64,000 bases of DNA from Zopfochytrium polystomum. Taxonomy: Eukaryota; Chytridiomycota; Chytridiomycetes; Chytridiales; Chytridiaceae. Shown here one piece after another: positions 28,277-39,256 of the stretch. The stretch is from positions 18,269 to 82,268 of the forward strand of contig JAIVFJ010000270.1 in the NCBI GenBank assembly GCA_025765615.1, given 5' to 3'. Position 1 is the first letter of the stretch. The number at the start of each line of letters is the position of its first letter. The notes beneath the pieces were generated by a model. The model searched no databases. It was not told the DNA's origin and saw only the letters and a program-made list of their open reading frames with translations. The translations under genes and the position numbers were made by a program.

Positions 28277-30796
28277 ATGTCATCTTCGGCCACCAAAACG
28301 TCCGAAAGGTCGAACAGCACCAAAATGGCGGAAGCGCAGCACGCCGAAGGCGCGAAACTCGTGTGCGACGATTCGATCGGCCCCGGCGACGAAAGCACGG
28401 CTTTGGACTCGCAAAAGTTGACGCCCACGAAAGCCACGGTCAGCCGCCATACCGGTCCACGGCCGCCTACCTCCGCGGTCGCCGACCCTGCCGCATTCTA
28501 CAGCAAGTCGCTGGCAGACCTCACCACCGTGACGCAGATTCCCAGAAAAAGGAGCATCGCGGCCGACAAGATCTCCGACGTGCCTTCCAGTCGCGAATCA
28601 GAGTCACCAGTGGTTGCGCCACCGGCTACCCCAGCGCATACCGAGCCGGCCAACCATTCGTCTGCCCTCACCGAAGACGCAGCCGCCGCTGCGGAGGCCA
28701 GTTCTCCTGTCGCAGCGAAGAAGGAGCCCCGGAACCGCCGCTTCCGCCGTGACAGCTTGCAGCTTGACAATCCGTTTGGGGAGCTGGTCTCTGAGATACT
28801 TCCCACGAACGCGCGGTACGCGACGAGACGGCGCACGGCCGAGGCAGCTGCTGTCTCCACCGGAGGACTGTCGACACCTCCGGAAGCATCCTCCGCCCCA
28901 GCGATCCCGGTCGCCGCGAGAAAAACTCTGCCGGCCAAAACCCAGAAAGGGAAAACGGTGCCAAAAGCGGGAAAGCAGCAAAAGACGGAGAAACCTGCAG
29001 AGGCGGAGACGGTGAAACCTCCGACGCCGGAAAAACCGCCGAGGCGCCGACGCATTCGTGGTCCCAGTGTCGCGAGCGCTGCTGAATCAGAAAAGGCGGC
29101 TGACATTTCGACGACGACAGAAACAGCAGCGACGGATATCAAAGCTGAGCCACTCGTGGAGCCGATGGCTCAGGAAAAAGAAACTGCATCGGCAGAGCCA
29201 GACAACGGGCATATTGAAAGCGCGGCGACCAAGGGTGCTCCAGTTACGGATGCTACCTGTGAACCGAAAGAACACGCAGCCACAGCGATCGGTACCTCAG
29301 ATTCCACAGCCCTAGTTCCGACCGACAACCACAAAAAAGCCGATGAGACACCGGAAACCGGATCGCCAAATGCCGCCGAAAAGTCTCCAGCGCTGAAAGC
29401 TTCTAACGGACCTGGGACAGGAAGCGAAAATACCGAGAAATCGCCAGTCGGGAACGAGAACACTCCGGAGCCCACAAGGGCAGAAAGCAAGATCAGCCCT
29501 CAACTGAAGGCCACTGCAGCCGCTGCAACCGTCAAGCTCACTGGCGGCCCAGGCACCTCACCAGTCGGCATTCCCCTCCTTGCGAGAACGACTCGTAGAC
29601 GCCGCGGCGCAGACCAGCAGCTTGTTGCCCGCCTCGATTCCACCCCGCCCCGCGCGTCTTCCACCGCAGCCCCAAGGGCGCCTCGCACCTTCCCCGGCCG
29701 CATCACGCGAAACCGCGTACACGATGGCGAGTCGATCCTCGCGCTGGCCTTCGCGCGGACTGCGCAGAAGCCGTACTCGATCACCAAAATGGCGTGCCCC
29801 ATACCAGATATCGTGACCGACATCGCCGAGCTGCCCGCTTTGGAAGTCCGCTGTAAAAGTCGATTTGAGGTGCGGGATTGGGTATTCGCGCCGCGTGGAA
29901 GAGTCTGTCCGACTGGAAAGAAAGCGGTGATGCCGGCAAGTGGCGTGATCGATCCCGAGTTCAGCACGCTCAGAACGAATGCCCCGACACTGCAGGACGG
30001 CGGCGAAAAGTATTCAGACCTGGGGCACCCAACACCGCCAAGCGAGACGTGCGATTTGCCAGCTGCGTCCATCCCCATGGAGTTGGAGGCGTCTAACGAC
30101 TCGATCCCTTCTGCCTCATCGATCGATCACCCATTCGCAAAGCGACCCATCGACGAAGCCCAATCCTCCGCTCCCTACCCACCTGCCAAACGACTCCGCT
30201 GGCGTTGGCTCGACCCCAACCCTCCCCTCGCCCCACCGCATCCCGACCTCCACCGCTTCACCCACCCCCTCGACGAGACCCACACCTCCCACAGCCACCA
30301 CTTCCCCATCGAACACACACTCCTCCCCGCCCCGGCCTGGCTCCCCCGAGAGCTCGACGACCTCGCAGCCGGCTTGGCCGCGGTCGGCAAGAGCTTCACG
30401 CGGATCGCGCGGGACTTTGTGAGGACGCGGCCGACGGCGGATTGCGTGGAGGCGTACTATATGCGGAAGCACGATATACGGAGGGCGGCGGGGTGGCTGC
30501 GGGTGAGGAGGAAAGGGCCGGTCGCGATGGCGGTCAGTAGGGCGGCGGTTGCGGCAGCGGCGGCAGCGGCGACTGGTGGGGTTGCTGAGGGCAAGGATGG
30601 GGGCATGGGTGTGGAGACAAGGAGAACGAAGTTGCTGAAGACTGTGCAGACTGGAGGGAGCGACAATGCCGCGATGGCACGCGATGTTGGGGCAGGGGTA
30701 AAGGTCGAGGAGGCAACGAGGGTGGAGGCAGTCCGCGGAACGGGTGTGGGCCGTGGGAGGCGTGGAAGGGGTGGGAAAGGTATCGGTATGAAGTGA
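28277..30796 (+). CDS. Large SANT-domain protein (839 aa), probable chromatin/transcription factor
   Basis: Single open exon from the ATG at 28277 (MSSSATKTSERSNSTKM) to 30796. The first 500 residues are disordered, Ala/Pro/Glu-rich with basic patches (RRRRIRG). A conserved middle part (about 500-620: GRITRNRVHDGESILALAFA, TAQKPYSITKMACPIPDIV, DWVFAPRGRVCP) is kept in the second copy. Residues about 683-735 form a SANT/Myb-like helix bundle: W-x-P-R-E-L-D-D, GKSFTRIARDFVRTRPTADC, VEAYYMRK, close to the SANT domains of corepressor-type proteins that bind histone tails. A poly-Ala run and an RGRRGRGGKG tail follow. The reading frame upstream to 28148 lacks an ATG, so 28277 is the start. The family assignment beyond SANT is open. 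Confidence 0.75.
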   Translation: MSSSATKTSERSNSTKMAEAQHAEGAKLVCDDSIGPGDESTALDSQKLTPTKATVSRHTGPRPPTSAVADPAAFYSKSLADLTTVTQIPRKRSIAADKISDVPSSRESESPVVAPPATPAHTEPANHSSALTEDAAAAAEASSPVAAKKEPRNRRFRRDSLQLDNPFGELVSEILPTNARYATRRRTAEAAAVSTGGLSTPPEASSAPAIPVAARKTLPAKTQKGKTVPKAGKQQKTEKPAEAETVKPPTPEKPPRRRRIRGPSVASAAESEKAADISTTTETAATDIKAEPLVEPMAQEKETASAEPDNGHIESAATKGAPVTDATCEPKEHAATAIGTSDSTALVPTDNHKKADETPETGSPNAAEKSPALKASNGPGTGSENTEKSPVGNENTPEPTRAESKISPQLKATAAAATVKLTGGPGTSPVGIPLLARTTRRRRGADQQLVARLDSTPPRASSTAAPRAPRTFPGRITRNRVHDGESILALAFARTAQKPYSITKMACPIPDIVTDIAELPALEVRCKSRFEVRDWVFAPRGRVCPTGKKAVMPASGVIDPEFSTLRTNAPTLQDGGEKYSDLGHPTPPSETCDLPAASIPMELEASNDSIPSASSIDHPFAKRPIDEAQSSAPYPPAKRLRWRWLDPNPPLAPPHPDLHRFTHPLDETHTSHSHHFPIEHTLLPAPAWLPRELDDLAAGLAAVGKSFTRIARDFVRTRPTADCVEAYYMRKHDIRRAAGWLRVRRKGPVAMAVSRAAVAAAAAAATGGVAEGKDGGMGVETRRTKLLKTVQTGGSDNAAMARDVGAGVKVEEATRVEAVRGTGVGRGRRGRGGKGIGMK

Positions 30797-31425
30797 TTTC
30801 AAGAAGGATTACGTGATGAAATGGCATGCGGGAAGCGGACTTCTTTGAGCGTTGCCAAGTATATATTTACATATATCTGTTGTTTGTTCCTGGAGTTCTG
30901 TGATCAACTGTAATTGGAGGAGGGAAAAAGTGCGTTCCGCTTCGCCATTCACACCAGTTGCCACTTGACAAGGTCTCTCCCCGCTGCATCCCCTCGAAGA
31001 CCGCAAGGCAGCGGCCTGTCCAAATGGCGTCAAGAGCTGTACCTCGCTTTGAGGAGCGGCATGAGAAGGAGTGACGGCGACAGCTCAGGCTGTATGCCGC
31101 CGAATTGCCGTAGCCGCCAGCTCGCCCAGGTACAATCCGAGCTGACGCTGCCATTCCTTCTCGTTCCGTTCGTCAAACCGAGGGGCTCCTCTCGTCGCCA
31201 TTGCGGACAGGTCGCTTCCGTGTGTGTGTCCTCCAAGGAGTGCAGCTGGAAGTGACACCGTGTCGATGGTTGGCTGTTGAAGGTCTGTGGACAACGAGAA
31301 GTCGGAAACGCGAGTGTGAGAATCAGAGATTCCATGCGCCACGCCCCCGGAAAAGGGACAAGCGCGGAAAACACCAGACACAAACACAGACACACAAAAG
31401 CGAAAACGCAAGGGCGGCACCCACG
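30797..31425. other. Intergenic stretch between the SANT gene and the composite duplicate
   Basis: No gene is established. The minus strand has a short coding-like frame around 31085-31210 (MATRGAPRFDERNEKEWQRQ) that might be a small exon; evidence is weak. Confidence 0.3.
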
Positions 31426-31680
31426 GAAGCACTGCCTGAAGGACAAGGCGAACGTCCGCAAGAAATCAGTGCGCAGGCGCGGATGGTGCAGCGATAGGCT
31501 GCGGAGCAGAGCGCGAGCGGGAGCGGGTCGGATGTAGCGGGATCTGGCCGTGAAGGTGTGGAGTTAGGGGTTTGAACGTTATGATCACGTGTTTTGACGA
31601 GGGGGATCTTCGCGGTGGCACCAAAATCGAGACCTTATCGGGAGACCACCGTTAAGCCTGCTTTCTTTCGCTGAGGATGT
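31426..31680 (+). pseudogene. Duplicate of the 3' end of the DUF5522 gene
   Basis: GCACTGCC..GACAAGGCGAACGTC and the following bases, through GATCACGTGTTTTG..GAGGGGGATCTTCGCGGTGG to GCTGAGGATGT, match 25446-25749, i.e. the last exon (HCPY-DKANV) and 3' flank of the DUF5522 gene, with several indels. No upstream exons are present, so it cannot encode the protein. Confidence 0.75.
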
Positions 31681-31778
31681 TTCGTCGAAAGTTCGGACTC
31701 CTAGACTTGGTGATATGGGGTACTGTGGGGTGCGACTGCCAAGTAATGCGCCAAGTGCCAGTCGTCAGACCCATATTA

Positions 31779-32944
31779 GACCAGCTGCTGGTTGCCGGCC
31801 TCGATTCCACCCCGCCTCGGGCGTCTGCCGCAGCCGCACCGCGACCGCCTCACACCTTCCCTGGCCGCATTACGCGAACGCGTGTCCACGAAGGCGAGTC
31901 GATCCTCGCGTTGGCCTTTGCGCGGACTGCGCAGAGGCTTTACTCGATCACCAAGATGGCCTGTCCCATACCAGATATCGTGACGGATGTGGCCTGGCTG
32001 CTTGCTTTGGAACACCGATGTAAAAGCAGGTTTGACATGCCCGATTGGGTTTTCGCGCCGCGCGGAAGAGTCTATTCCACTGGCAAGAACACTGTGATTC
32101 CGGCGAACGGCGTAGTCGATCCCGAGTTCAGCACGCTCAGAACGAATGCTCCGACGCTGCAGGACGGCGGCGAAAAGTACTCAGACCTGGGGCACCCGAC
32201 TCCGCCAAGTGAGTCGTGCGATGTGCCACTTCCACCGGTCGCCACGCCGATGGAATTGTCGACTGAAGTGATTCCCTCTGCCTCACCGACCCACCACGAA
32301 TCGCAAAGCGATCCATCGAAGCCGTTCAATCCTCCGCTCCCTACCCGCCAGCCAAACGTCTCCGCTGGCGCTGGCTCGACCCAAACCCTTCTCTCGCCCC
32401 ACAGCACCCCGACCTCCACCGCTTCACCCAACCCCTCGACGAGACCCACACCTCCCACAGCCCCATCGAACACACACTCCTCCCGGCCCCCGCCTGGCTC
32501 CCCCGCGAGCTGGACGACCTCGCAGCCGGCCTGGCCGCGGTCGGCAAGAGCTTCACGCGGATATCGCGGGACTTTGTGAGGACGCGGCCGACGGCGGATT
32601 GCGTGGAGGCGTACTATATGCGCAAGCACGAGATGCGGAGGGCGGCGGGGTGGTTGCGGGTGAGGAGGAAAGGGCCGGTCGCGATGGCGGTCAGTAGGGC
32701 GGCGGTTGCGGCAGCGGCGGCAGCGGCGACTGGTGGGGTTGCTGAGGGCAAGGATGGGGGCACGGGTGTGGAGACGAGGAGAACGAAGTTGCTGAAGTCT
32801 GTGCAGACTGGAGGCAGCGACAATGCCGCGATGGCACGTGATGTTGGGGCAGGGGTAAAGGTCGAGGAGGTGACGAGGGTGGAGGCAGTCCGCGGAACGG
32901 GTGCAGGCCGTGGAAGGGGTGGGAAAGGTATCGGTATGAAATGA
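31779..32944 (+). pseudogene. Partial second copy of the SANT-domain gene
   Basis: From AGACCAGCTGCTGGTTGC onward it parallels 29617-30796. The frame encodes LDSTPPRAS, GRITRTRVHEGESILALAFA, ACPIPDIVTD, DWVFAPRGRVYSTGK and the SANT region. The first 300-residue frame ends at 32579 just before a frame change; the C-terminal 122 residues (TRPTADCVEAYYMRKHEMRR to GRGRGGKGIGMK) follow in the next frame. Compared with copy 1, a frameshift has occurred in the Pro-rich stretch (about 32330). The N-terminal two thirds of the protein are missing. It is a truncated duplicate, most likely non-functional, although a shortened open frame starting at the ATG at 31677 remains. Confidence 0.75.
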
Positions 32945-33480
32945 TGGATTGCAGAAGGTTATTTCTTTTCTGTTTCGAGTCAAAATTATGTTGTCATCGT
33001 GGATTCAAGGTGCATGAAACCAACTTTCGGCAGCCTCGACCCTATCGACATTATTCGGGAGGGTATTTTTTGGCATGAACCAGCAGAACCCTGCGTGATG
33101 GAGCCAAGCACTAAAACATCATGAAACTATCTGACTCCTGAGGACCATTCACTTTATGACGTAAGGGCAAGTTGGACATCGGACCAAACTCCGAGTCAAT
33201 GAAATGATTTTACCCAAGAAGTGAACAGGAGGGGTCACTCAACCGCTAATTCATTGGACCTCAATAAACATACAAGCCTGATTGTGAACAATATGGTGCA
33301 GTGACTCTGGATGCCCCGCTACCTCAATTGAGTAACTGTACCCAACTTGAATAACCTCCCCTGTTTGCATCATCGTCATTTGAACCATCGCTGTCTGACT
33401 TTGATCTGATACTCTCGGAACTGTTTGAGTCGTCCGCGGAAAAGCCAACACCCGTGTCTGACTCCTCGTAACTTGTTTCA
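32945..33480. other. Intergenic stretch
   Basis: No gene is assigned. A minus-strand acidic frame at 33530-33324 (SDSDGSNDDDANRGGYSSW) overlaps the 3' end of the ankyrin-type gene and could be an alternative C-terminus. Confidence 0.3.
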
Positions 33481-34880
33481 TCACCCTTGTGGCCGCTCTG
33501 CGATAAAGACGTTGGCTGACTTTTGGTCAAGAATGAATGAATCCATTTTTTTCAAATCCCGGAGAACATCCTTGTGATTCGGGCTGTTTTTTGAGGTGGT
33601 ACTCTGCTCGTTGATGCTCAACTCCCTCCAGCACTGCACAATTGAAACATGCCCGGAGGCAAGGGCTGCCGCAACAGTTCCAGCATCGTAGCGAAGCTCA
33701 AGGCCGCTCCGGTTCCACCATTCCAGCACCTCCAACTGTCGATTTTCACACGCAAGGCGTAACGCCGCTGAAGAGTACATTAGCTCCAACCCACTATCTT
33801 TCCACCACTGAAGAACTTCAGTCCTGCCCATCGAGGATGCGTGGTTCACGGCTGCAACAGTGTACTCCAGGTCGTGCCCACTGTCCTTCCACCATTGCAA
33901 AACACCCACGTGCCCGTTTGCACACGCCCTGTCCATTGCATCCTCTGAATAATAAACGGACAAGTCGTCCTTGCCCTCTTTCAACCACGCCAAAGCAGCC
34001 AAGTGACCATTTTCGCTCGCAAAGTCCATGGACTCATTCGAGAACTTGAGATCCAGCCCACTGTCCTTCCCCCACTGCAAACGGCCACATGTCCGTTTCC
34101 GCTTGCTCGGTTTATGCAATCGTACGAGTAGCAGAGAGTAACTCCGCATTCCTTCAGCAGTTGCAGCACCACGCGTGTCCGCTCTCGATCGCTTTGTCCA
34201 CGTTGATCGCGACGCGCCGAAGGGTTTCCGCCGAAAGATTGTCTTTCCACCACTTCACGACTTCCAGGTGCCCGTTCGTTGCGTCTGCGGTGATGGCCCG
34301 ATGGACATGAGACCCGAACGCAGGCCGGCCGATGATTGTTTCCCACCACTTCAATACGGGAATGTGGTCCGTGTCTACTGGTGCTAACGAGCGACCGCAC
34401 CGAATGCTTCACCCGCAGTCCACTGTCTTTCCATCACTGCAACACCGCGACGCTCCCGTCGCGGCTCGCCACGTCCATCGCGTTTTGGGGAAATCGCGGC
34501 TCGCGTCCTGTACAACTGCGGAAGAGAGTCTAGCAACTCCACGGCGCCAAATTCGCTCGCTTTGAAGAAGCAGTTGGCAATGTTCCGATACAGGCGCTTG
34601 AACACGAAGGTGCTTGAATGGTCTTCAGACGGAAGAGTGTTGACACGTCGAACTGCTCGTCTGCCGGAAGGTAGCCGCAGATATGGGTCGCGTTCTCGAT
34701 CGTTCTCGTCGTTGGCCGTGGTGATCGATCTACTTCGGCGTGACTAGGCAGATTTGGTGCCACCCACCACCGTCTGCACGGCTGTTTCAAAAGAACGTGC
34801 AGCAGCTCAACAAATTGGTTTCGGCGGAAAGCTTTCTTGCACACACATATGTCCGTGCGGTGGAAGCCTCCGCCGCACAC
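33481..34880 (-). pseudogene. Ankyrin-type repeat protein, several frameshifts
   Basis: Repeats of the form (G)H-x-x-V-L-Q-W-W-K-D-S-G-L-E-L follow one another in the 3' half: GKDSGLDLKFSNESMDFASE, YSEDAMDRACANGHVGVLQW, AAVNHASSMGRTEVLQWWKD, AALRLACENRQLEVLEWWNR and VAAALASGHVSIVQCWREL. Upstream frames continue the pattern (ATNGHLEVVKWWKDNL; CINRASGNGHVAV; FFKASEFGAVELLDSLPQL), and the N-terminal part reads HICGYLPADEQFDVSTLFRL. At least four one-base shifts are needed. Ankyrin arrays mediate protein binding; the partner cannot be told. Whether this is a decayed gene or an indel-ridden assembly of an intact one is undecided. Confidence 0.65.
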
Positions 34881-35269
34881 TGCTGAGGCAACGAACCCTA
34901 ACTATCAGCGTGGTGGCCAAAAGAGCCAAGGGGAAGAAACGGGTGCCGGCCGGCATCAACCGCGAGTCGACAGTGTGCATACCTTTTTCGGGTGTGATGT
35001 CATTTGGGCCGCTTGATGCATTGTGGCCGTCTGCACAAGACAGCAGGCGGGAAACTGGGCGTTCTTCTGTGCGACGGAGGGCGGTGACGGAAAAAGGCAA
35101 AACGCACGCGCCGCCTCCAATGCGAGGACGACAGAAGAGCGCAGAGATACGCTTTAACATTTGTTGTGGTCGCGCCACTGGCGCGCCACGAGGGCATTGA
35201 AAAATCGTGCATCATGAGAACTGGGCCGCATCGCACGCGCCGTCTCCGATTGGAGGATGGCGCGCAACA

Positions 35270-35287
35270 GAGAGAGAGGGAGAGGGA

Positions 35288-35359
<72 letters not shown>

Positions 35360-35372
35360 GAGAAAAGACAGA
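35270..35372 (+). repeat. (GA)n microsatellite
   Basis: An almost pure GA run of roughly 100 bases, upstream of the PHO84-like gene. It creates long artificial Arg/Glu and Ser/Leu open frames on both strands. Confidence 0.95.
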
Positions 35373-35529
35373 GGGAGACCGAGAGAGCCAACCGTGCCAC
35401 CCGCCCGCACAAAAACCCACTGGCACCGCTCCCAACCTTTCTTTATCAAACCCCACACAACACACTCACACACAGGCACAAGCAGTCGCCACCAAAGCGG
35501 GCATACCGAACCTCGTCAAGTCTCTTTCC

Positions 35530-37615
35530 ATGCCGCGTCGTCAAGGTGGTCTCGCCGCCGCCGGCCACTTCTCTCCGCGACGGGTCGTCTCGCAGCAGCC
35601 GCCGGAGGAGGAAGCGCATGCAATCCACCTCTCAAAGTTGGGCTCGCGCGTTTCGCAGCGAAGGACCGCTCCACCCATCGAGTTCGCCCAGGACGGGCAA
35701 ATCGGTACCGTCGAGCAGAAGCGCGCGAGGGCTTTTGCGCTCCTCGACGACGCTGATCTGGGTACGTTTCGAAGAAGGGCGATCTGTTCCATTTGAGTCT
35801 ACTCGTCGTTACACTAATGCGACTATCCTGCCGTCTCCCCAAACTCCACGCATCTTCCCAAGGTTGGTTTCATTTTCGTGCCGTAATCGTATCGGGGACA
35901 GGTTTCTTCACCGATGCGTACGACATCTTCGTCATCACGCAGTGTTTACCAATAATGTGAGTCAAGGGCCACAATGAAACAACAATTCTGAAACTCAATC
36001 TTCTAATGACTTGCCACAGCTACTTCCTCTACTACGGCTCTCATATAAGCGGTAGGTCGATCTGTACGTTCGCTCGATTTGTCTAACAGTTTTCTTTGTT
36101 TATTTGGGTTCCACCTCGATCAACCAAGGCGACGACAAAGTGGACAGGAACGTTGACGCGCTGCTAAAAGCTTCCACCAGTTGGGGCAACCTGGTTGGGC
36201 AGCTTCTCTTTGGCTACCTTGGTGACAGGCTCGGCCGCAAACGCATGTACGGAAAGGAGCTCATCATCATGATCTTCTGCACCATTTGCACGGGCTTTGC
36301 TGCCCCCGGAATGTCGCCAGGTCTCTCTATCCTGCTCGTGCTTGGCATTTCGCGTTTCTTCCTCGGCATCGGCATCGGCGGCGACTACCCAATGTCGGCC
36401 ATCATCACCTCGGAGTTTGCCAACGTACGGTTCCGAGGGATGCTGATTGCGGCCGTATTCGCGATGCAGGGGATGGGAATCCTGGTCAGTGGATTCGTCT
36501 TTGTGATAACGCTGTCGTACATGCGTCAGTATATCGAGAGTGATATTCTTATCTTGGATTGGGTATGGCGAATCGCGTTGTGGACGGGCGTAATCCCAGG
36601 TTTCATTGCCCTCTACTTCCGCCTTACGATTCCCGAAACTCCACGCTTTACCGTTGACGTCCTTGGCGACGCCGAAAAGGCTGAGCAGGACGTGATTAAA
36701 GTTTTGGCTCTGAACGAGGTCCGAGACGTGACATCAGCCTGGGTTCGAGAAACCGCGACGCCTACAGCCCGCATCGCTGTGAAGAGCGACAATTTCTTTG
36801 AGTTTATCAGTCAGAGGCGGAATTTGTGCACCCTCGTCGGAACTGCCTACTCCTGGTTTGCATTGGATATCGTGTGGTATGGGTTGGTGTTGAACGAAAA
36901 GAGTGTCATCCACGGAATTTTTCTCAGTGGCACGTACGGGGACACACACGCGGACATTACTATGGCAGTCGGACTGAACGGAACGCTGTGCAACGGCACC
37001 ACGAAAGACATCCTTTCGGATTGCAGAGATTCCGTCGTGGACTATCTAGTCGCTGTCGCCAAAGGTCAGGTCCTCGTAACAGGCTTAGTGACATTCTTGG
37101 GCTTCTTGGCCGCCATTTTCCTCATCGAAACGCTTGGCCGCAAGACGATCCAACTCTTTGGCTTCACCGCTTTGACGACAATCATGTTTCTTCTGGGAGC
37201 CTTCTGGGGTACGTTTTCTGACGCGGTGGCTCTTAGCCTCTACATTCTCGCCCTATTTTTCTTCAACTTCGGTCCCAACACGACAACTTTCGTCATTCCA
37301 AGCGAAGTATTTCCCACCCGCTGGCGAGCAACTTGTCACGGCATCTCGGCCGCGTGCGGCAAAGTCGGGGCAATTATCGGAATTCAGGCGGTTGGAGTGT
37401 TCATTAATCCAGGGCTTGGAAGCCAAGACAACCAAGACGACACGACCAAACAATCAGCGGGCAACCCTAATGTGTTTTTCGTGTTCGGCGCTGTGGCGAT
37501 GACGGGCATCCTTGCCACTTTTCTAGTTCCCGAGACGATGGACAAGACGTTGGAGGAGCTTTCACAGCATGACGACGTGTTTATCGACACAGGCGAGGTC
37601 GTCTACAATGCATGA
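35530..37615 (+). CDS. PHO84-like inorganic phosphate transporter (614 aa, MFS)
   Basis: Four exons in phase: 35530-35761, 35902-35956, 36020-36051 and 36090-37615 (1,845 nt in total). After a cytosolic N-terminus, helix 1 reads GFFTDAYDIFVI, the PHS-family start. Then come LVGQLLFGYLGDRLGRKRMY (MFS loop 2-3 motif), the PHO84 signature LGIGIGGDYPMSAIITSEFA near residue 199, helices of the first half ending in RLTIPETPRF, and a second half with ETLGRKTIQLFGF, NFGPNTTTFVIPSEVFPTRW and ETMDKTLEEL. These are the hallmarks of fungal proton-coupled high-affinity phosphate symporters of the plasma membrane. The length is as usual for the family, the frame is intact and the introns are short. The long cytosolic loop and C-terminus carry acidic residues as in homologues. 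Confidence 0.9.
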
Positions 37616-39256
37616 TAGATCCGTCGACGTATTTTGTGTTTCAACCTTGATTCCTGCTTCTGTTGTCAGTTTAACAGTAGTTCCCCGGATATGTTCCATC
37701 AAGCCTGTTCCTTAATTCTTTTTCTCAGTCCGCATCCACTCCTTTACATTTTTTTTCCTCAAAACATTTTGACTGATCCAACCACTTCTCAGCGACAGTT
37801 GGCCAGCGAATTTCTTTTTTCTTTCTCTTCCGATCTCATGTAGTTCTATCTCGTTTCCAGCGCAATCACCTTTATGTCCGGCTCCACTGTCCCTTTCTTT
37901 TTCCCACTTAGCCTATTTACTCCATGAAACTTTCACTGGTCTGATTAGTACTAATTATCTGATCGGATAATGCTGGATTTCAGCACTGCGAGGGCTTTTA
38001 TGTTTTCTCTTCCTGCCTCATACGTTTCCTTCTTTCAATTATCCAACGATCTCCTCGTTTTTCTGATTTAGGTCGTTCCCTCAATAAAACCTCGTTTCTT
38101 TTAGTCTAAGCACGCTGAAGATTTCGCCAGAATTACGCGAAGCACTATGACGTTTCATTTCGCGGCAGCTCTGGCGAAAGTACGTTTTACGCGGAGGAAG
38201 AGTTCGCGTTATTGCTCCGTCTTTCACCAATCCAGAACTGAAAAATGTGCCGCTATTCCCGGACGAGGACGATGACATAAACGCGGTGGACAAGTTCGAA
38301 TCGCGGCGTCGGCGGTCGTGTCGGGCGACTTCTTGGGAAGCGCGGGCGACGTTGGGCAGGGAATGACGACTTTGTCCGCGCCTGCTGGCGGCGCTGATCG
38401 TGCAGGGCGTGGGGGTTGTCGGAGGAGTGAGGGCGGTGGCGGGGTGGATGGCGCGGCGGCGGCGGAGGAGGTGGCGGTGAGGGAGGGGAGGTGGAAAGGG
38501 AGGTGGAGGAGAACGAAGAGCAGGCGGGCTTCGCGCCGCTGTGGGAGTCCGCGGGCACGGGCGGGTTCGTGACCGCCGGCGTCGCGTCGATGGTGTTGGC
38601 GTACGTGCACGGGATCATCGGCGAGCCGTGCGGGCTGGCGTAAGCGTGAGTGTCGGCCGATCCCGAGTGAGGCGTCAGGGAGGCTGGAGAAGGAGCGAGG
38701 TTGTTGTGCGTTAGGGTCTCCGTGATCCCGGCCGTCTCTGGTGGCCCACCTTGTGCCCGGGACCTGCCTTTTTTGGGGGAGATTTTCGTGGCTGGAAGAC
38801 GGGCACGCAGGTAGACAGGCAGACAGGCAGAGAGACAGGCAAGAAGACAGACGCATTGCAGCCTCGGCCGGCTCCGGAATCACTGCGCAAAAATAAGGGA
38901 ACAAGCAAGTCAACGAACTGTGGGTTGGGGATGGCACTCGGTGGCACCACACACACTCACTCTCTCTCTCTGTCTCTGTCCCCTCTCGCTGTCTCTCTCT
39001 GTCCCATCCATCACCTCAAGCCCTCAAGCCGCTTCCGTCACAGCGACCGCCCTCGGTGACAGCCAGCCGCGGCAAGCCTCGTTCGCGGAACCTCAGTCAA
39101 CAAGGTGCACATACACCGCCACATCCGGCCATACTCACTCACTCACCCACTCACTCACTCACAAACACACATAAATAGCGACACTTCAATTCTGCCGCAT
39201 CGCTCTCTTTCGCTTCGCTCTCTCTCCCATCGTCTTCGCTCATCACCGTCGAACTG
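37616..39256. other. Intergenic stretch with a possible GC-rich coding remnant
   Basis: 37616-38080 shows no gene. 38100-38650 has coding-like plus-strand pieces in different frames (NPELKNVPLFPDEDDDINAV, then KFESRRRR) but no domain and no continuous frame, perhaps a decayed gene. CT-rich and short direct repeats (ACTCACTC) at 38950-39170 precede the aspartic-protease-like gene. Confidence 0.3.

Noticed and set aside
35207..35977. 256-residue plus-strand frame and Ser/Leu-rich minus frames over 35.2-35.5 kb
   Set aside because: Produced by the (GA)n microsatellite; no domain, and it overlaps the real first exon of the PHO84-like gene in another frame.
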